A stretch of DNA of 64,000 nt from Loxodes magnus. Taxonomy: Eukaryota; Ciliophora; Karyorelictea; Loxodida; Loxodidae. Of this stretch, positions 24,010 through 38,073 are shown in pieces. The position numbers and the translations under genes are program-made. Numbering within the stretch: position 1 is the stretch's first letter; each line of letters starts with the position of its first letter. The stretch is from positions 62,001 through 126,000 of the forward strand of contig CAMPDV010000448.1 of assembly GCA_946699065.1 (NCBI GenBank), given 5' to 3'. Below the pieces are notes generated by a model. It was given only the letters and a program-made list of their open reading frames with translations, had not been told where the DNA came from and searched no databases.

Positions 24010-24731
24010 ATGATACTAATATATCGTTAAGAACTTTTTAAATTGTATACATTCTAATATAATGAAATTATACTTATCTCTTTTAATACTTAAACTACTA
24101 AACATTACTTTACTCTTCCTGTTTATTTCTTCTCTTTCTACTTTAAATTTCAGTAATTTTATTATTTCTTAAACATATTTAATCTATTACATCTCTGCTT
24201 TTTATAAATTACAATGGAAACCTCCTTCAAAACTGATACCGTAAATCAAGGTAATCGAAAGTACGTCAAAATCGAGTGGACGAAGGAAGAAGATGATTTA
24301 ATGGAGAATATGGTAGTGAATAATTTCAGTAAGAAGGTAAATTGGTGTGAAGTTGCTAGATAACTGAATACTTTTTTTCATAAATAGGAAGTTAGAATAG
24401 GAAGACAGTGTTAGAAGAGATGAACACAAGTACTTGTACCTCTTAAATCTCTTACTTGGACAGTATTAGACGATATGTAGTTACTTTAGATTTGGTAAAA
24501 GTATAAATATTTTTCTGATAAGTTATATATGGATTGTGGAATAAAGTTTCCTCAGTTCAGTCAAGGATAAATACAAGTGAAGCTAAGAAACTTATTGAGA
24601 GAAAGTAAAAAAGAAGGAAAGAGTAATTAGAGAGAAGAGATAGAATAGGGAGTAAGGAAGATGAGAAAGATAAACGATATGAGTTATTTGTGTATGTCTT
24701 TGAGCAAAGTATGAAATTAACTTAAATTTTT
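24010..24731 (+). repeat. 722-bp inverted repeat, left arm
   Basis: Nearly identical to the reverse complement of 30122-30843, with no length difference and only scattered substitutions. It covers about 200 bases of upstream DNA, the entire Myb-like gene and 17 bases after its stop. Similarity ends abruptly at both sides. Confidence 0.92.
24214..24714 (+). CDS. Two-repeat Myb/SANT-like DNA-binding protein, copy 1, 166 aa
   Basis: The first Myb repeat spans about residues 20-75 with the three regularly spaced Trp W22, W44 and W70, an acidic E-E-D-D-L stretch in helix 1 and G-R-Q-C-Q-K-R-W in the recognition helix. A second, more divergent repeat (about 82-135) begins L-T-W-T and has L-L-Q-I-W-Q-K-Y. 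A basic tail follows. W70 is encoded by TGA, and TAA/TAG stand where CAA/CAG occur in the third paralogue. The stop TGA after S-L-S-K-V is conserved in all three copies. The protein probably binds DNA in the nucleus; targets are unknown. It has no linked partner genes. Confidence 0.9.
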
Positions 24732-27700
24732 ATTGTTAAAGCTTAATTAAAAATTATTAAATTTTGCAAAAAATATTACAAAACCCAGACACTAAAACAA
24801 AAAAAATTAAATTAAAAAATTTCCAAATAGCCAAACCCATAAATTAGCTTAAAGCTTTAAAAATTTCAATAGCATATTTACTCGTAATTACTAAATGCAA
24901 CATCAATTTAAAAATTGAATTTTTGAGAATTTATTTTAATCATTTTTTTATGTATTTAAATTCAAAAGATTTAATCACTTAAAATTAATATTCTTTAAAA
25001 CTTAAAGTAAATAGCATGATCAATCATTTTTTAGAAAAAGGATTAAATTTTATTTAGTTAAATTTAATTAAAATTTATTTTCTTACTATTATCTATATTT
25101 ATATCAATAGGAATATTTCAAAATGCTATTTTATAGATATATGATTTATTAATCAAAACTTAAAATTATCTTTAACATTTTTCCTTAATAATAAATATTT
25201 GACTTAGATTGAACAAGCCAAAGATCTTTATTTAAAAAAATAACTTATTATTTTTTCATTTTCTAAATCAAGTTACTTTAGTTAATAAAATTTCTTAATT
25301 TTCATAAAGATTTTAAGAAATTAAACTATAAAAAGTTGTCTAAAAATTTAAATTATAAAAAAAACTTTTTAAGCATACACTATTGTTATTTAGAAAGCTT
25401 TTAAATATTTTAGATTTCATAATATTTAAATTTTTATCTTTTTTTAAATAAAATTATAAATACTAACCTTTATATTTGAGTATGTTTCTTATTATTATCT
25501 ATCATTTCATAATAATTGTAGCTCTTATACTTATTTACCAGTTTTAAATTAACTATCAATTTACTAAGTTTATATTTCTAATTTATCTATAGACTTTTAA
25601 ATATCAAAAAATTTAATTAAGTTGATGGCTTTGCAAATTTAATCAAATAATTATGATATATCTATTATTTTAATTTAGATGTTTTTCTAAGCTTATGCTA
25701 AAAATTATTTACCAACATTTCTTCATATTTTGATGTTGGAAGTTAAAGATTTGGAAAAATTTATTATCTTAAAAAAAATAAATTTTTAATTTGGAAGTTT
25801 CAAGCATTTATTACAAATGTTTTAGTAGACTTTAAGATTTTTTAGTTCTTTTAATTAAAATAAAATTATCGCTAATAAACTAATTTTTTTACATTAAAAT
25901 CCTAAAGAAAAATTTAATTTTTTGTTAGATTCTTTTGAGATAAATTAATTTGCGCAATCGATATTATTATTCTAATTAGGCTTGAATTATTATAATAAAT
26001 AATTTTAGAGAATGAAAGAAAGCTTTGCTTCACTATAATCTTAAATAAAATAAATTTTATTAGTATCTTTTAGTTAAAAATTAAGAATAAATGACAAGGA
26101 TTATTTACAAGACTATTTCATCTTCCAAAGAAGTTATAAGCTTTCTTCTCTTTGAAATAATAAAATTATGAAAATGTTTACAAGAATAAAGTTAAGATAA
26201 CTATTGGAATATGCATTTATAATAGAGCAATCAATCTAAAGCCTTTAAAATTTAATGAAAACCAAAAAAATTGTTCTGATCATTTTATAATTTAGCTTCA
26301 TTTACATATCTATGAAATAATAAATTTCATTCACTTAAAAATTAAAGAAAATAATTGTAGATATTCTCAAAAAATTAAAAGTTTTAAAAACATAAGATAA
26401 AGATTTAAAAAATGAAGAAAGTCACTAAATAAGAGTGTAAAATTTATTTTTTACATTTTGAAATTTTGTTAATATTAATGAACAGCTATTTCTTAGACTT
26501 TTAATTTATGCTTTATAGATCTACTATACTTAGTTCATATATATTTAATTAAGTTAAAATAAATTAAGTTCTATTTAATCTGAAATTATTTTTGATTTTT
26601 TCGTGCCAAATCCTATAAAAGAAATGTTTATTAGATGAATTTTTGCTTTTACGTTCTTTATTCTTTAGCTTAAAATGTTCCTAGAATATTTATATACAAT
26701 TATTTATGCTTTCTAAGATTTAATTTCGTTTTATTAGAAAATGAATTTTATTTTAAAACATCAATGATTTAAGAACTTTTTTATACGTTTTTACATTTTC
26801 TTATATTTAAAAAACAAGAGTAATCATAAAACAAAAATACGATAATTAAATTTAGTTTTAATGCAATAATTGTAAGATATTCATTTAATGTAAAAATTTA
26901 AGAAAATTTACTATGAGAATTGCTCTAGTTTTCTGTCTTTTTTACTTTGTATTTAATGTTTTATCGAAAAGCTCTATTATCTTATGTTTTTATTGTGTAA
27001 GCATAAAGGTTCCTTTCCCTTATCTAATTCATTTTCTTATTTGATTGCGATTTTGATTTAAAATAATTCTAAAGCACTATTTAGTTATAAAACTCTTTTC
27101 TTAATTATTTCTAAGTTTAAATAGAAACTCTAAGACTTAGTGACTATTATTTATTTTAAAGCTTATGCATATATTAAATACATTTATATATTAGATTGTA
27201 AATAAGAGCTACAATTTATCCTTGTTGAATATTTTTATAATTTCGAAGCTATTAAAGTTATATTCAGATATCTTAATTAATAAGATTCAAATTTTTATTT
27301 TTGTTAGCATTATTAAAACAAATCAGATTAATGCTTATTTTGAAGATGTAAGTATAATTGTAAAGTTCATTGCTATCCAAGTTATACCATTTATCAAATA
27401 AGTCTAAAAATTAAAAAATTGCTCAACTATCTTAATATCTAAATATATTAAAAGTGAAAATAAGATGAAAATTGCTTCTATTCATCTAAAATAGCAGCAC
27501 TGAAATAAAAATTCTTAGAAACTATTTTTATAATTTCAAGTTGCTTTTTTTATAAAATAAGCATAAAAATTGAATTATTAAAGGTTTATTATAAAAAAAC
27601 CAAAAAATATTTAGGAAATTCAACCAAAAAAAAAATTTAAGAACTTACTAGATACAATTAAGAACTATATCCCTAATGAAAATTAAGTTTATCAATAAAA

Positions 27701-30121
27701 AGCTATTAAACAGATTATATTAAGTTATCTAAGATAAAATTTTAAATATGAGAAATAATTATTAATTATCAAATTAAAAATTTGATTTAAAACAAAGAAA
27801 GATAATTGCATGAAATAAGGATAAATTTTACGCACTTTATGACTGTCAAAATCAAATTTAATAACAAAATAAGAATGTTCTTTAATCTTAAAAGCTGGCA
27901 AAGTAGAAACATTTAAATATAATAATTACCTGATAAAAGGAAAAACTTTTTAATTTAAGTGAAGATATTTAAAAACATCTAACTAAGAATCAAAAAAAAT
28001 AATATAAAGCTAAATACTAAAAAAGAAAATAAAGTTCTTCATTAAATTTAAAAACCAAATGAAATTTATTACAATGAAAGCTAAAAACCTTTAATCTAAA
28101 TAATTTAATTTTATAAACTTTGTCTGGCTGTTCTTTTCATCCCTTTTATTCTACAAAATTATGAAAATAAAGTTGCAATAAATTATAAAGTGTATAAATA
28201 CTTATCAATCAAAATAGCTTTTTAGATGCTAGTTAATTATCCTAACAATATTTAAAAAATGTAAACTTTTAAATGAATGTTTTATAATTATATCAAGCTT
28301 AAAATTTTATAACTATCATAAAGTATTAAATACATTTACTATTTTTTAATTATTTACCATTATTAAAGTTTATAACTTTTGAGCTAACACAAAATTTTAA
28401 AATTTAAGATGAGGTATGTGAAAACTATAAAGCTTATTAATAATAAATTTTCTGACCAATAACTTAATTTAAAACTAAAATAGAAAATTTATTATCTAGT
28501 GAATATTTTTTACTTAAATTATATCTGGAGATTAAAAAGGCTTAATAGTTAAAAGTTAGAAAGATAAATATAAATTTTACTCTGACTCATTATATCAATT
28601 ATCTTAAAATTTTCTTTAATAATTAGAAATTTACATTAAGCTTGAACAAGTTTAAATTATAACTATTTAATTACGTTCTTTTATCATTTTAAAAATAATT
28701 CACATTATATTAACAATATTTTAAGTTTTGCTTCTTAAAATTTAATTATAAAAAATCAAATGATAGAAAATAAAAATAAATATTGTTTTTATTACATTTT
28801 CTTTATTTTTATGATGTCTTTAGTATGAAATGCAAAGGATATAAAAATTTGATATAGGCACTATAGAATTATTTTCTTGGATTTATAGTTGTTTTTTAAT
28901 TTTTGTCTTAAAGCATTTTTTTCCTTAATAAGAAACTTTAATTAGTCATTTAATTTACACTTTATAAGCATATTAGATTTATTTACATCTAAAAACAATA
29001 ATTAGAAATATAAGATTATAAAGGAAGCTAGAAGATATAGTGTTTGATTATCTTTAGAATTTCTTCCATTTATAACTTTATTTTTAGCTTGATTAAATAT
29101 ATATCCTAGTAATCAGAAAAGTTTAAAACTAGGTATTTTATAATTTTTAATATCTCATAACACTTTCATTTTTGAGTTATTCTAAAGATATATAATATTT
29201 AATTATACCTATGTAAGAAGGTATTACTCTATTTCTCCTTTTTAAAGGCTTTTTCTCTTAATAAAATTCATAAGCTAAAAATTTTTTATTTTAGCTTATA
29301 CTTTTGTAATTAAAGTATAAAAGAAATAAAATATATTAAAAAACCTGAAAATTTTACCTTTGTAAAATAAATAATTCCGCTTTAGTCGAAACGAAAAAAT
29401 TGGATACATTCATTTTTTATATTAGCATATCAAAGCTTAGATCTAAAAGGATTTTAAAATCTTAGAGATTAAAAAAATTAAATAATTATAGAATGAACGT
29501 AGATATAAAAAGCGTATATTCATTGCAATTTATTGTAATGCTAAATGAAATAGAATAAAGTTTAAAACTAAATCTAAGGATGCTTTATTATTATAAGATT
29601 GCAATTAATAAATTAAAAATTTAACTGATACATTAATTTTTCATATAATTTTGAAATACTTTCAAATCTATTTTATAAAACATAAGATTTCCTTAAGAAT
29701 GTGAACTTATATAATCATGCTTTGATATGATTAATTATAAAAAGAAATGCTTTATTATCTATAATGCAAGATAAAGACAAATATTTCAGTTAAATCTTTT
29801 ATTATATTTAATTTTTAAATAAATAAAACAAATTTATACAACTATAAAAAGTGAATTAGAGATTATATTAGCAACTTTATATGCTAAACTTTTGTATTTT
29901 CATGGATTTTAAAATTAAAATTAAAAATTTGATCAACTAAGCAAAGAGAATAAAAACATGAAAAAGGTATAAAGAATAAAAAATTATTTTATGAAATTGA
30001 AATTTTTAAAATTAAAAATAAACTAATGAAGAAGAGATTTTAGATAATTTTAATTAAGTTAGTATCTTTATAATTTTATTTTTAATGAGAAAACATACAA
30101 ACTAATTTAAATACATTTTAC
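24732..30121. other. 5.4-kb AT-rich spacer of the inverted repeat
   Basis: No gene, RNA or dispersed repeat is recognisable between the two Myb arms. Composition is uniformly A/T with homopolymer runs. Confidence 0.5.
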
Positions 30122-30843
30122 AAAAATTTAAGTTAATTTCATACTTTGCTCAAAAACATACACAAATAACTCATATCGTTTATCTTTCTCATCTTCCTTA
30201 CTCCCTATTCTATCTCTTCTCTCTAATTACTCTTTCCTTCTTTTTTACTTTCTCTCAATAAGTTTCTTAGCTTCACTTGTATTTATCCTTGACTGAACTG
30301 AGGAAACTTTATTCCACAATCCATATATAACTTATCAGAAAAATATTTATACTTTTACCAAATCTAAAGTAACTACATATCGTCTAATACTGTCCAAGTA
30401 AGAGATTTAAGAGGTACAAGTACTTGTGTTCATCTCTTCTAACACTGTCTTCCTATTCTAACTTCCTATTTATGAAAAAAAGTATTCAGTTATCTAGCAA
30501 CTTCACACCAATTTACCTTCTTACTGAAATTATTCACTACCATATTCTCCATTAAATCATCTTCTTCCTTCGTCCACTCGATTTTGACGTACTTTCGATT
30601 ACCTTGATTTACGGTATCAGTTTTGAAGGAGGTTTCCATTGTAATTTATAAAAAGCAGAGATGTAATAGATTAAATATGTTTAAGAAATAATAAAATTAC
30701 TGAAATTTAAAGTAGAAAGAGAAGAAATAAACAGGAAGAGTAAAGTAATGTTTAGTAGTTTAAGTATTAAAAGAGATAAGTATAATTTCATTATATTAGA
30801 ATGTATACAATTTAAAAAGTTCTTAACGATATATTAGTATCAT
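30122..30843 (-). repeat. 722-bp inverted repeat, right arm
   Basis: Reverse-complement partner of 24010-24731. The near identity, including non-coding flank, implies recent duplication or continuing gene conversion. Confidence 0.92.
30139..30639 (-). CDS. Two-repeat Myb/SANT-like DNA-binding protein, copy 2, 166 aa
   Basis: Same length and almost the same sequence as copy 1; one visible change is Ser to Phe in the last codons (M-S-L-S-K-V becomes M-F-L-S-K-V). All Myb Trp and the terminal TGA are kept, so both copies look functional. The two genes face each other across 5.4 kb. Confidence 0.9.
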
Positions 30844-33800
30844 TTATAATAGAATGTAATATATCCACCATATAAAATTTTAATAAGATTTATTGGTAAA
30901 ATTAATAGCTTCATTAAAAATATAATAAATAAAAGTTAATTTACATAATTATTAAAACTTGATAAAGATAAATAAAAAAGGATAAAATTTAATATTTTCA
31001 TTTTTATTTAGTAGAAAGAGTTATTGATTCGTATATTAAAAGTAAAGAGGTATATCAAATTAAAAATAAAAAAATTTAAATTTTTATTTTAGATATTTTG
31101 AAACTTTTGCTTATTTCTTTTTTAAACTAAAAAGAAACAAATTTAGAAACTTAAATTAGCTACTTTAGATAACGAAATTATAATGAAAATTCTTGAAATA
31201 AAGAGTATTAATGATTTATAACTTCTTTAATTAAATGAATATTTTCATCTATAGATAAAATAAATAGATATATGTATTTCATTATTAGTTAAATAATAAT
31301 TAATTTTGTGTAAAATTATCTAAGTTTAAAAAATATATAAAGGACTATTTTTTATTATATCATTGAGGTAGATATTTAAAAACGAAAAAAATCAATAGCT
31401 TTCCTTCTGAGTAATTAAGAAGGTTAATCATTTTAGAGATTATTTTATTTAATCTTTTTTATTTTTTTCCTTTCTACAAATATAAAATTCATAAAGTTAC
31501 TGTTATATGATTGAGTTTATATAGATTTTATCAATTATTTCAAAAGATATTGCTATAAACTATAATACCTAACTCTATATACATTTTTATTTACAACTTA
31601 CGTAATTTATTAATTTAAATTTTTAATCTACTCAGTAATTGAAAAGTTATACAAATAGTAATCATTCCTCAATACTTTTAATTATGATTTTCTAATTTAA
31701 AAATATTTTACACTATATTCAAAACATTTGATTTTAAATTTTTTTCTATATGAATTTATATCATATTTTTAGAAATGTAATATACAATTACTAAAGCATT
31801 TTTTACAAGCGGAAACTAAGTTTTAATTTAAGCATTAAATAAGAAAAATTTCTATATAAGATTATAAAAAAAGAACAGGTGATCTTAGAGTTATATATAT
31901 AAATAAACTTGCTATATCATATAAAAATTAGATAATTTAAACATTAATAATATAAAATTAAAATTATATTAATTATATATATTTGATACTTATATCTTTT
32001 TAAATGCCCAAGCTATCGTTTTTTATGCGATTTATCTTTTCTTTTTTTTGATTTTTAATATTTTTTATTGATAAATGTTTATAAAAGAATTTTTCATTCT
32101 AAATAAATCAAAATTAATAAAGATGTAAAATTCAATAAAACTTTTAGGATTATTTTCTTTCAAAAACTTTCAGAAAGCTATAAAGCAAAAAGCAATTTAA
32201 AAATCTAGAAATAGAATTAAAACAAAGTGGATTGTTGTTTTTATGGACTCTTTATACTAAAATTATCTTGTTTATACTAATTATGATACTAGTGTAAAAA
32301 TTAAAAAATATATCTATAGCTAAAATCTTTTAGAGAATGTTTGCTTAGTTTTTCTTTCATAATAGCCATACTCTTTTTACTTAATAAATAAGCAATAGTT
32401 ATAATTTATCTATAATAACTTTAAATTTAATCTATTTAGATATTTTATTTTATTAGATAGCAAGATTAAAACTAATTTTTAGAACTAACTTAAATTTATA
32501 AATTTATTCTTTGCTACTTTTATAAACCGAGAAAAATTAGTCATTAAATTAATATAAATCAAAAAGTTAGATAATCTAAGGATTTATTTTCCACTAGAAA
32601 GGTTTTATATTTTTATATAAATATATTATTATAATTTAAATAGGGTGGACCTTTTTTTGAAGGTTACGAAAAGAATTTCCCAAAGATGAACTGAATGAGA
32701 AGCAAGCTTTCTAAATATTGGGCTAAATTTTGTGTTACTTTAGTTCCCTATAATTTAGTCGTTAAAACGAAATTTGTTATTATTTTTTTACTCTTAGCAA
32801 TAATTAATTTTTAATGATTTGTCAGTATAGATTGTTTATATATTACATTTATCCTAGGTTTTGTAAATTTTAGTAAGTTAAGTTGCTCCATAAATTTTAA
32901 TTTTATATATTTACTATTTATAATTTTTCTACATTCATATTAAATACATTTTCAGAATATTTCTTAATTCACCATTTAAGAAAGAAGATAGATATATTTT
33001 ATTCCATTATATAGATATAAGGATAATATTGATTTAGTATATTAAATCCAATAATGATAGCCATATATGCTATATAGAAACATTTAAGATTTTACTGATA
33101 TACTCTTAGCTCCTAGAATTTTTAAGCCTTTTTCTCTCAAATATTTTCAAATATTTTTTAATTGCCTAGCTTTATAGAACTTTAAAGTCAAATTTTAATC
33201 ATGTATGACTGTTTTTTTCAAATCGATAAAATATTTTTGTTTTATATACAACAAATTTTAATGCTTATTGTTAAGCAACTTTCTACTTTTCAACAGTAAC
33301 TCAAATTTTTTTGCACAGTTATTGAAATTAAAAAAATAAGAAATTAATTAATTCAAGAACTTAAATAAAATTAAAGTTTAGGATATACCCTTTAAATTTA
33401 TTGTTAATCATCTTTTATTATTCAGATTTTGCATAATTTGGAAGCTTAGAATATATATAGCTTCTATATTCCTATAATGAGAAGCATATAATTTCTTTAG
33501 TTTGAATTATAAAATTTATCAAATAAATAAATTAAAAATTTAATTTATATAGCTTAACTTAAATTTGTAGAGGAAAAAGTCGAAATAGCAAGTGATAAAA
33601 ATTAAGTAAAAAAATAACTAAATTTCTTTGAAAAAAAGTTGATATACAAAATTATAAATTCTGCTTATTAATTTATTGCAGGATCAGCAACTGTAGAATC
33701 TTTTGTATATTCCTAAACTAAAATAAATTCAAATATTTATAAAAGTTATTGAGAAAATAAGCTATAAGAGAACTATTCATTGGAAATAAAAAAATAATTT

Positions 33801-36138
33801 CTATGTAATTGCTTTAATCTGATCTTTAATAATTATATTCACTATGAAATTTATACATCTATTATAAGCTTTATGGGATTAAGATTTATCCATTCGTTAT
33901 TTATAATTAAAGCTTTGAATAACCAGTGTACTTATTAACTGTGCTTTTAAAATTTTAAGTTTCTTAATATAAAATTATAAAGAATATCTACTAATTATTG
34001 GCTAAGTATTTTTATTTAAAAATAAAGCATTAAAGAATTAAAATTATTTAGTTTTCAAAGTGCTAGAAAGTTATAAACTAAATTATTTTTTAATTATAAT
34101 GTTTATATAGAATCAAAATGCTTTTAACTAGCATCCACTCTCTTTATTAATTATATTTATCTAAGAATAATTAATAAAATAAAAAAATTCAAAACCAAAA
34201 ATTACTTTTTTTAAGAAGAAAAACGAAATTAAAATTAAGAAATGCAAAGAAAATCAAAAACTATAATTATATATTATTTAGTTATTTTTAAATGCATATG
34301 AAAGATATTTAAAGGAAAAGAATTAAGAAAGTCTTTACTAAATTAAAAAATGCTAGCTTTTCAATTTATCCAATTAAAAAAACTATAAATCTTGACTAAA
34401 TCTTAAGTCTTAAGGAAAAATTATTCAGAAGTTTTATTTCTAAAAAAAATTAAATAATCATTGGAGGAAAGAATATTTGTTCTTTTTGTTTAAAAAAGAA
34501 AAGCCAAACTTCAATAATTGTTTTATTTATCATTAAAAAACTAAATTTTAGTGTTTGAAATTAAATTATCATAACAGAGATATTTATAAGAAAAAATAAT
34601 TTATAATATACACTTTAAAAATATTTCTTAACGAGTTCATAAATTTGAAAATAAGAGAATAAAAAATGTATAAAAGGTAGAGTTTTAAATATAAGTATTT
34701 ATGATTATAGATATTTATTATAATTAATTTTTTTCTTTAATAGTTTTATTTTTTAGATCAAAGGATTTATATTCAATGCTTCACACTTAAATTGAATAAA
34801 AAGATATTAAAAATTTTATTAAATGAGTAATAAAGTATAAAACTGATTGTGATCCTGATAATTTAATTATAATTATTGTTATTTTTCAAGTTGGTTAGAA
34901 AGGATTAATTTAGGATCTTTGTTTTAGTCACTTTCTGTTGATAAAGCGTCAGACTCCTTTTATAAATTGAATTTTTTAAAGCAAACAAAAATTTATTAAA
35001 TAAAAAAGAATTAAACTAGAATATTTAGTTCGGTAGTTAATTGAAAAAAAGTTTAAGTTAGATAAAAAAATCCGAAGAATGTGAAAATTATAAACTTAAA
35101 AGTTGTACTATTATATAATAGTTTCTTCTTAATAAATGATAAACTCAGACCTTAAAAATAAATTAACCTCTAAAAATAAAATTCATAATTAAGGTCAGCG
35201 GAAAAAGAAATTTTTATTTAAATGTTCAAAGATTTTCAAATTATAAGATGGATATATATAGTCAGCTAATTTTTTATTCTAATCTAAAGTAGCAAGCTTT
35301 GCAAGCAAATATAATTTACCTCTCTTATAGGAATAAACAAATAGTTTAGATAAATGATAAAAAGTGGGTAATAAATATTTAATATTTCAAGACATTAAGA
35401 CAAATAAGAAAAAAATGATTTGAAAGAGAATTATCATTTTTGTCTAAGTTTATAAACTGACTTATGAAAGTAATTTATTTAAAATTTAGAAAAAGCAAAA
35501 GATAAATTTTTTAAAACAAATATAGCTTCTTTGAAGCGAAGTATATCTAATAAAAAATAAATGTATTTAATAGAAGCATATAATAATATCCTTTAAAATA
35601 AAATAAAGAAAGACTTATTATTTAATAAATCTATTGTAATAATATCGAGTAAAACAGATAAAAATTAAACTGAGATATAGAAATTCGAAAAACTTTAAGC
35701 TGGATTAATAATTAATCTAAATTAAATGATTTAATGCATTATCAATAAGATCATAGTTTGGTAAATAAAAAATGTAAATAATTAATTTAGCCTGTCCATA
35801 AAGTCATAACTAACTCAAATTATTTATAAATAAAGTCTAAAATTAAGAAAGTTATACATTTTTTAGCTTCAATTATTATATCCCTTAGAAACTAATTATA
35901 GGATTAGCTCTATCTATTAATACATTTCAATAAACTCTTAAATAAAAATAATTATACTGCTATCTAGTTTGCTTTCTTTTATCTACAGTATTAATAAAAA
36001 ATTAAAAACATTTATTTATTATTGATTTAGATTCTTTATTTTAGAGTTAAAAAATTTAATTAACAATATTTAGAAAGAAGTTCTAAAGTTTGCCAAAAGA
36101 TTGAGAATATAATTTTAGAATAATTACCTACTTATAAA
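30844..36138. other. AT-rich gene-poor stretch
   Basis: More than 5 kb with very low GC and no supported feature; no retroposon, tRNA or clear coding block. Confidence 0.5.
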
Positions 36139-38070
36139 ATGTTTATGAATTATGACCTTTATTTATTGCTTTAAGCAATAATTAAGTTAAATTTATTTAA
36201 TAGAGGCTATATAACTTTAAAATTATAAATCCCAAGCATTTTTAATAAGTCTTATTATTTGTTTAGACTATATCCCACAAAGAAATCTAGATATAATTAT
36301 ATTTAAAAGAAATGCTAGCTTACTTTAATTTATAACTAGAGATATACTTATAAAATCTTTTATGCTTGGTATTATTAAAATATTGGTAGAGCAAAATAAA
36401 TTAAAATTAGATAAAAAGATTTATTATATTAGCGTTTTCTTCAAAATCTATTTAAAGAGTTTTCTAGTTTAACGAAGTTTAGAATCTCCTTAGTAAGCTC
36501 TTATATTATTTAAAAAATTGAGTAAGAAATTAAATAATTATTTATTACTAAAATCAACATAAAGAGCGAAGCTTCTATATAATTTAAATTTTATTCCATA
36601 AGAATTTAAAAGAATCAAATAATATCTTTTTTTCAGCTTTTTACTATTCTTGGTAGAGTTAAAAGCTATTTTTATTTTTTTTGGATAAAATTTATTCGCA
36701 AAGTATTTAACTTCAAATTTTAGCTATTTTTATTTCTTTTATTCTTTTTCCATTGTTTTAGGAAAATTTACACTTGATGGATAAAATAAACCATAACTTT
36801 AATTCTAGGTTTAAAATAAGTTTTCCTATTAATTTTTCGAGAAGTATATATTTCCCTGTTTTTATTTCCATGGTCATAATAATTTTAAAAATCCAAACTA
36901 GTTTGAAATTGAAATTTCTAATTTTAAAGTTTAAAACATGCTGCTGATTTTATCCAATTTGGAATAAATTTATACATTCCTTCACTTTTTTAAATTTATC
37001 TATTTTACTGATTAAATGAAATAAAAATAGATGAAAGAAACCAAGAAATTGCTAGTTGTAATTCTTTAGAATGCTATTTTTTATCATGGCTTCAAGGATA
37101 AATAAAAAAGCTTGCTTTGGTAGTAAGTGGAATATTTACTCATCCTATTTTTGGTAATGCTTTTAAATTAAAAAATTATTTGAAGTTAGAAAATTTTCTC
37201 TTTATTTAGCATTACTTATTGAACTGAGACTGATGCTATATATTGTTATTGATATATGAATTTTATAGAAATATATCTTTAATTTATTTAATTTTCGAGA
37301 AAGTTCTAGAAGAAATTATTGCTAATTATCCATAAATTTCTGCTTGGATAGGTGAAGAAAATTTTATTAAAGAGCTTATATTAAAATCTTCGTTATAACC
37401 TTCTTAAATGATCTAGTTTATTGTCTTTGAGTTATGGTTTTAGATATTTAGGTATAGAGATAATTATTTTATTCGCATGAAGGAAAATAAAATAATTATA
37501 AAAGTTTAACTAGAAAGAACTGAGGAAGTTAGTTAGATTTTAATTGGATTGCATAAATAATAAATAAGAAGCTAGCAAATAGCAGAAAAGCTATCATGAT
37601 TAGGTATTTTACATTTAATAATTTAGGAAGGAGATAATAGAGGGAAGAAATATTCGAAGGAAATTTTCTTATGTAATTTTTAAAGTCTCAAACATATACG
37701 AGAACCTTTCAACATTCTTTAGTTCAATGGAAAGAAATTTTAAAAAGAGTTACATGATTCGACCTTATCCTATTAATTTTATGAATTTGATTAAACAAAT
37801 ATAGAAGAATTTACACCTAAGCGACTTAATCCCTTTTAATTTCAATATCTACAATTCTTTTAAGTATATCAAAAGAATTTCAAGCATATTAATAACTTGA
37901 TAAAAGATAATCCTTCTTTCTACAAATTTAAATACATTAATAAAAAAAATAAAGTAGTAGCCAGTATGCTTCTTTTTTAAATTGTAATAAAATACGTTAA
38001 ATTAAAATTAAAATTAAATTAAATCCATATTTAAGTTCTATCTCTTTTTAGATTATAATTAAAAGCCTGA
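36139..38070 (+). CDS. Possible large hypothetical protein, 643 aa
   Basis: One frame is open from ATG to TGA, reading TAA/TAG as Gln and about seven TGA as Trp. The last third (from about 37330) is clearly richer in Glu, Asp, Lys and Gly codons than neighbouring DNA and is the best-supported part; a short form could start at the ATG at 37477. The middle (about 36560-37000) is hydrophobic. I recognise no domain with confidence. The stop lies 3 bases before the ATG of the giant surface-protein gene, which is suspiciously tight for a eukaryote, so one of the two ends may be wrong. Support is compositional only. Confidence 0.33.
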
Positions 38071-38073
38071 ACG

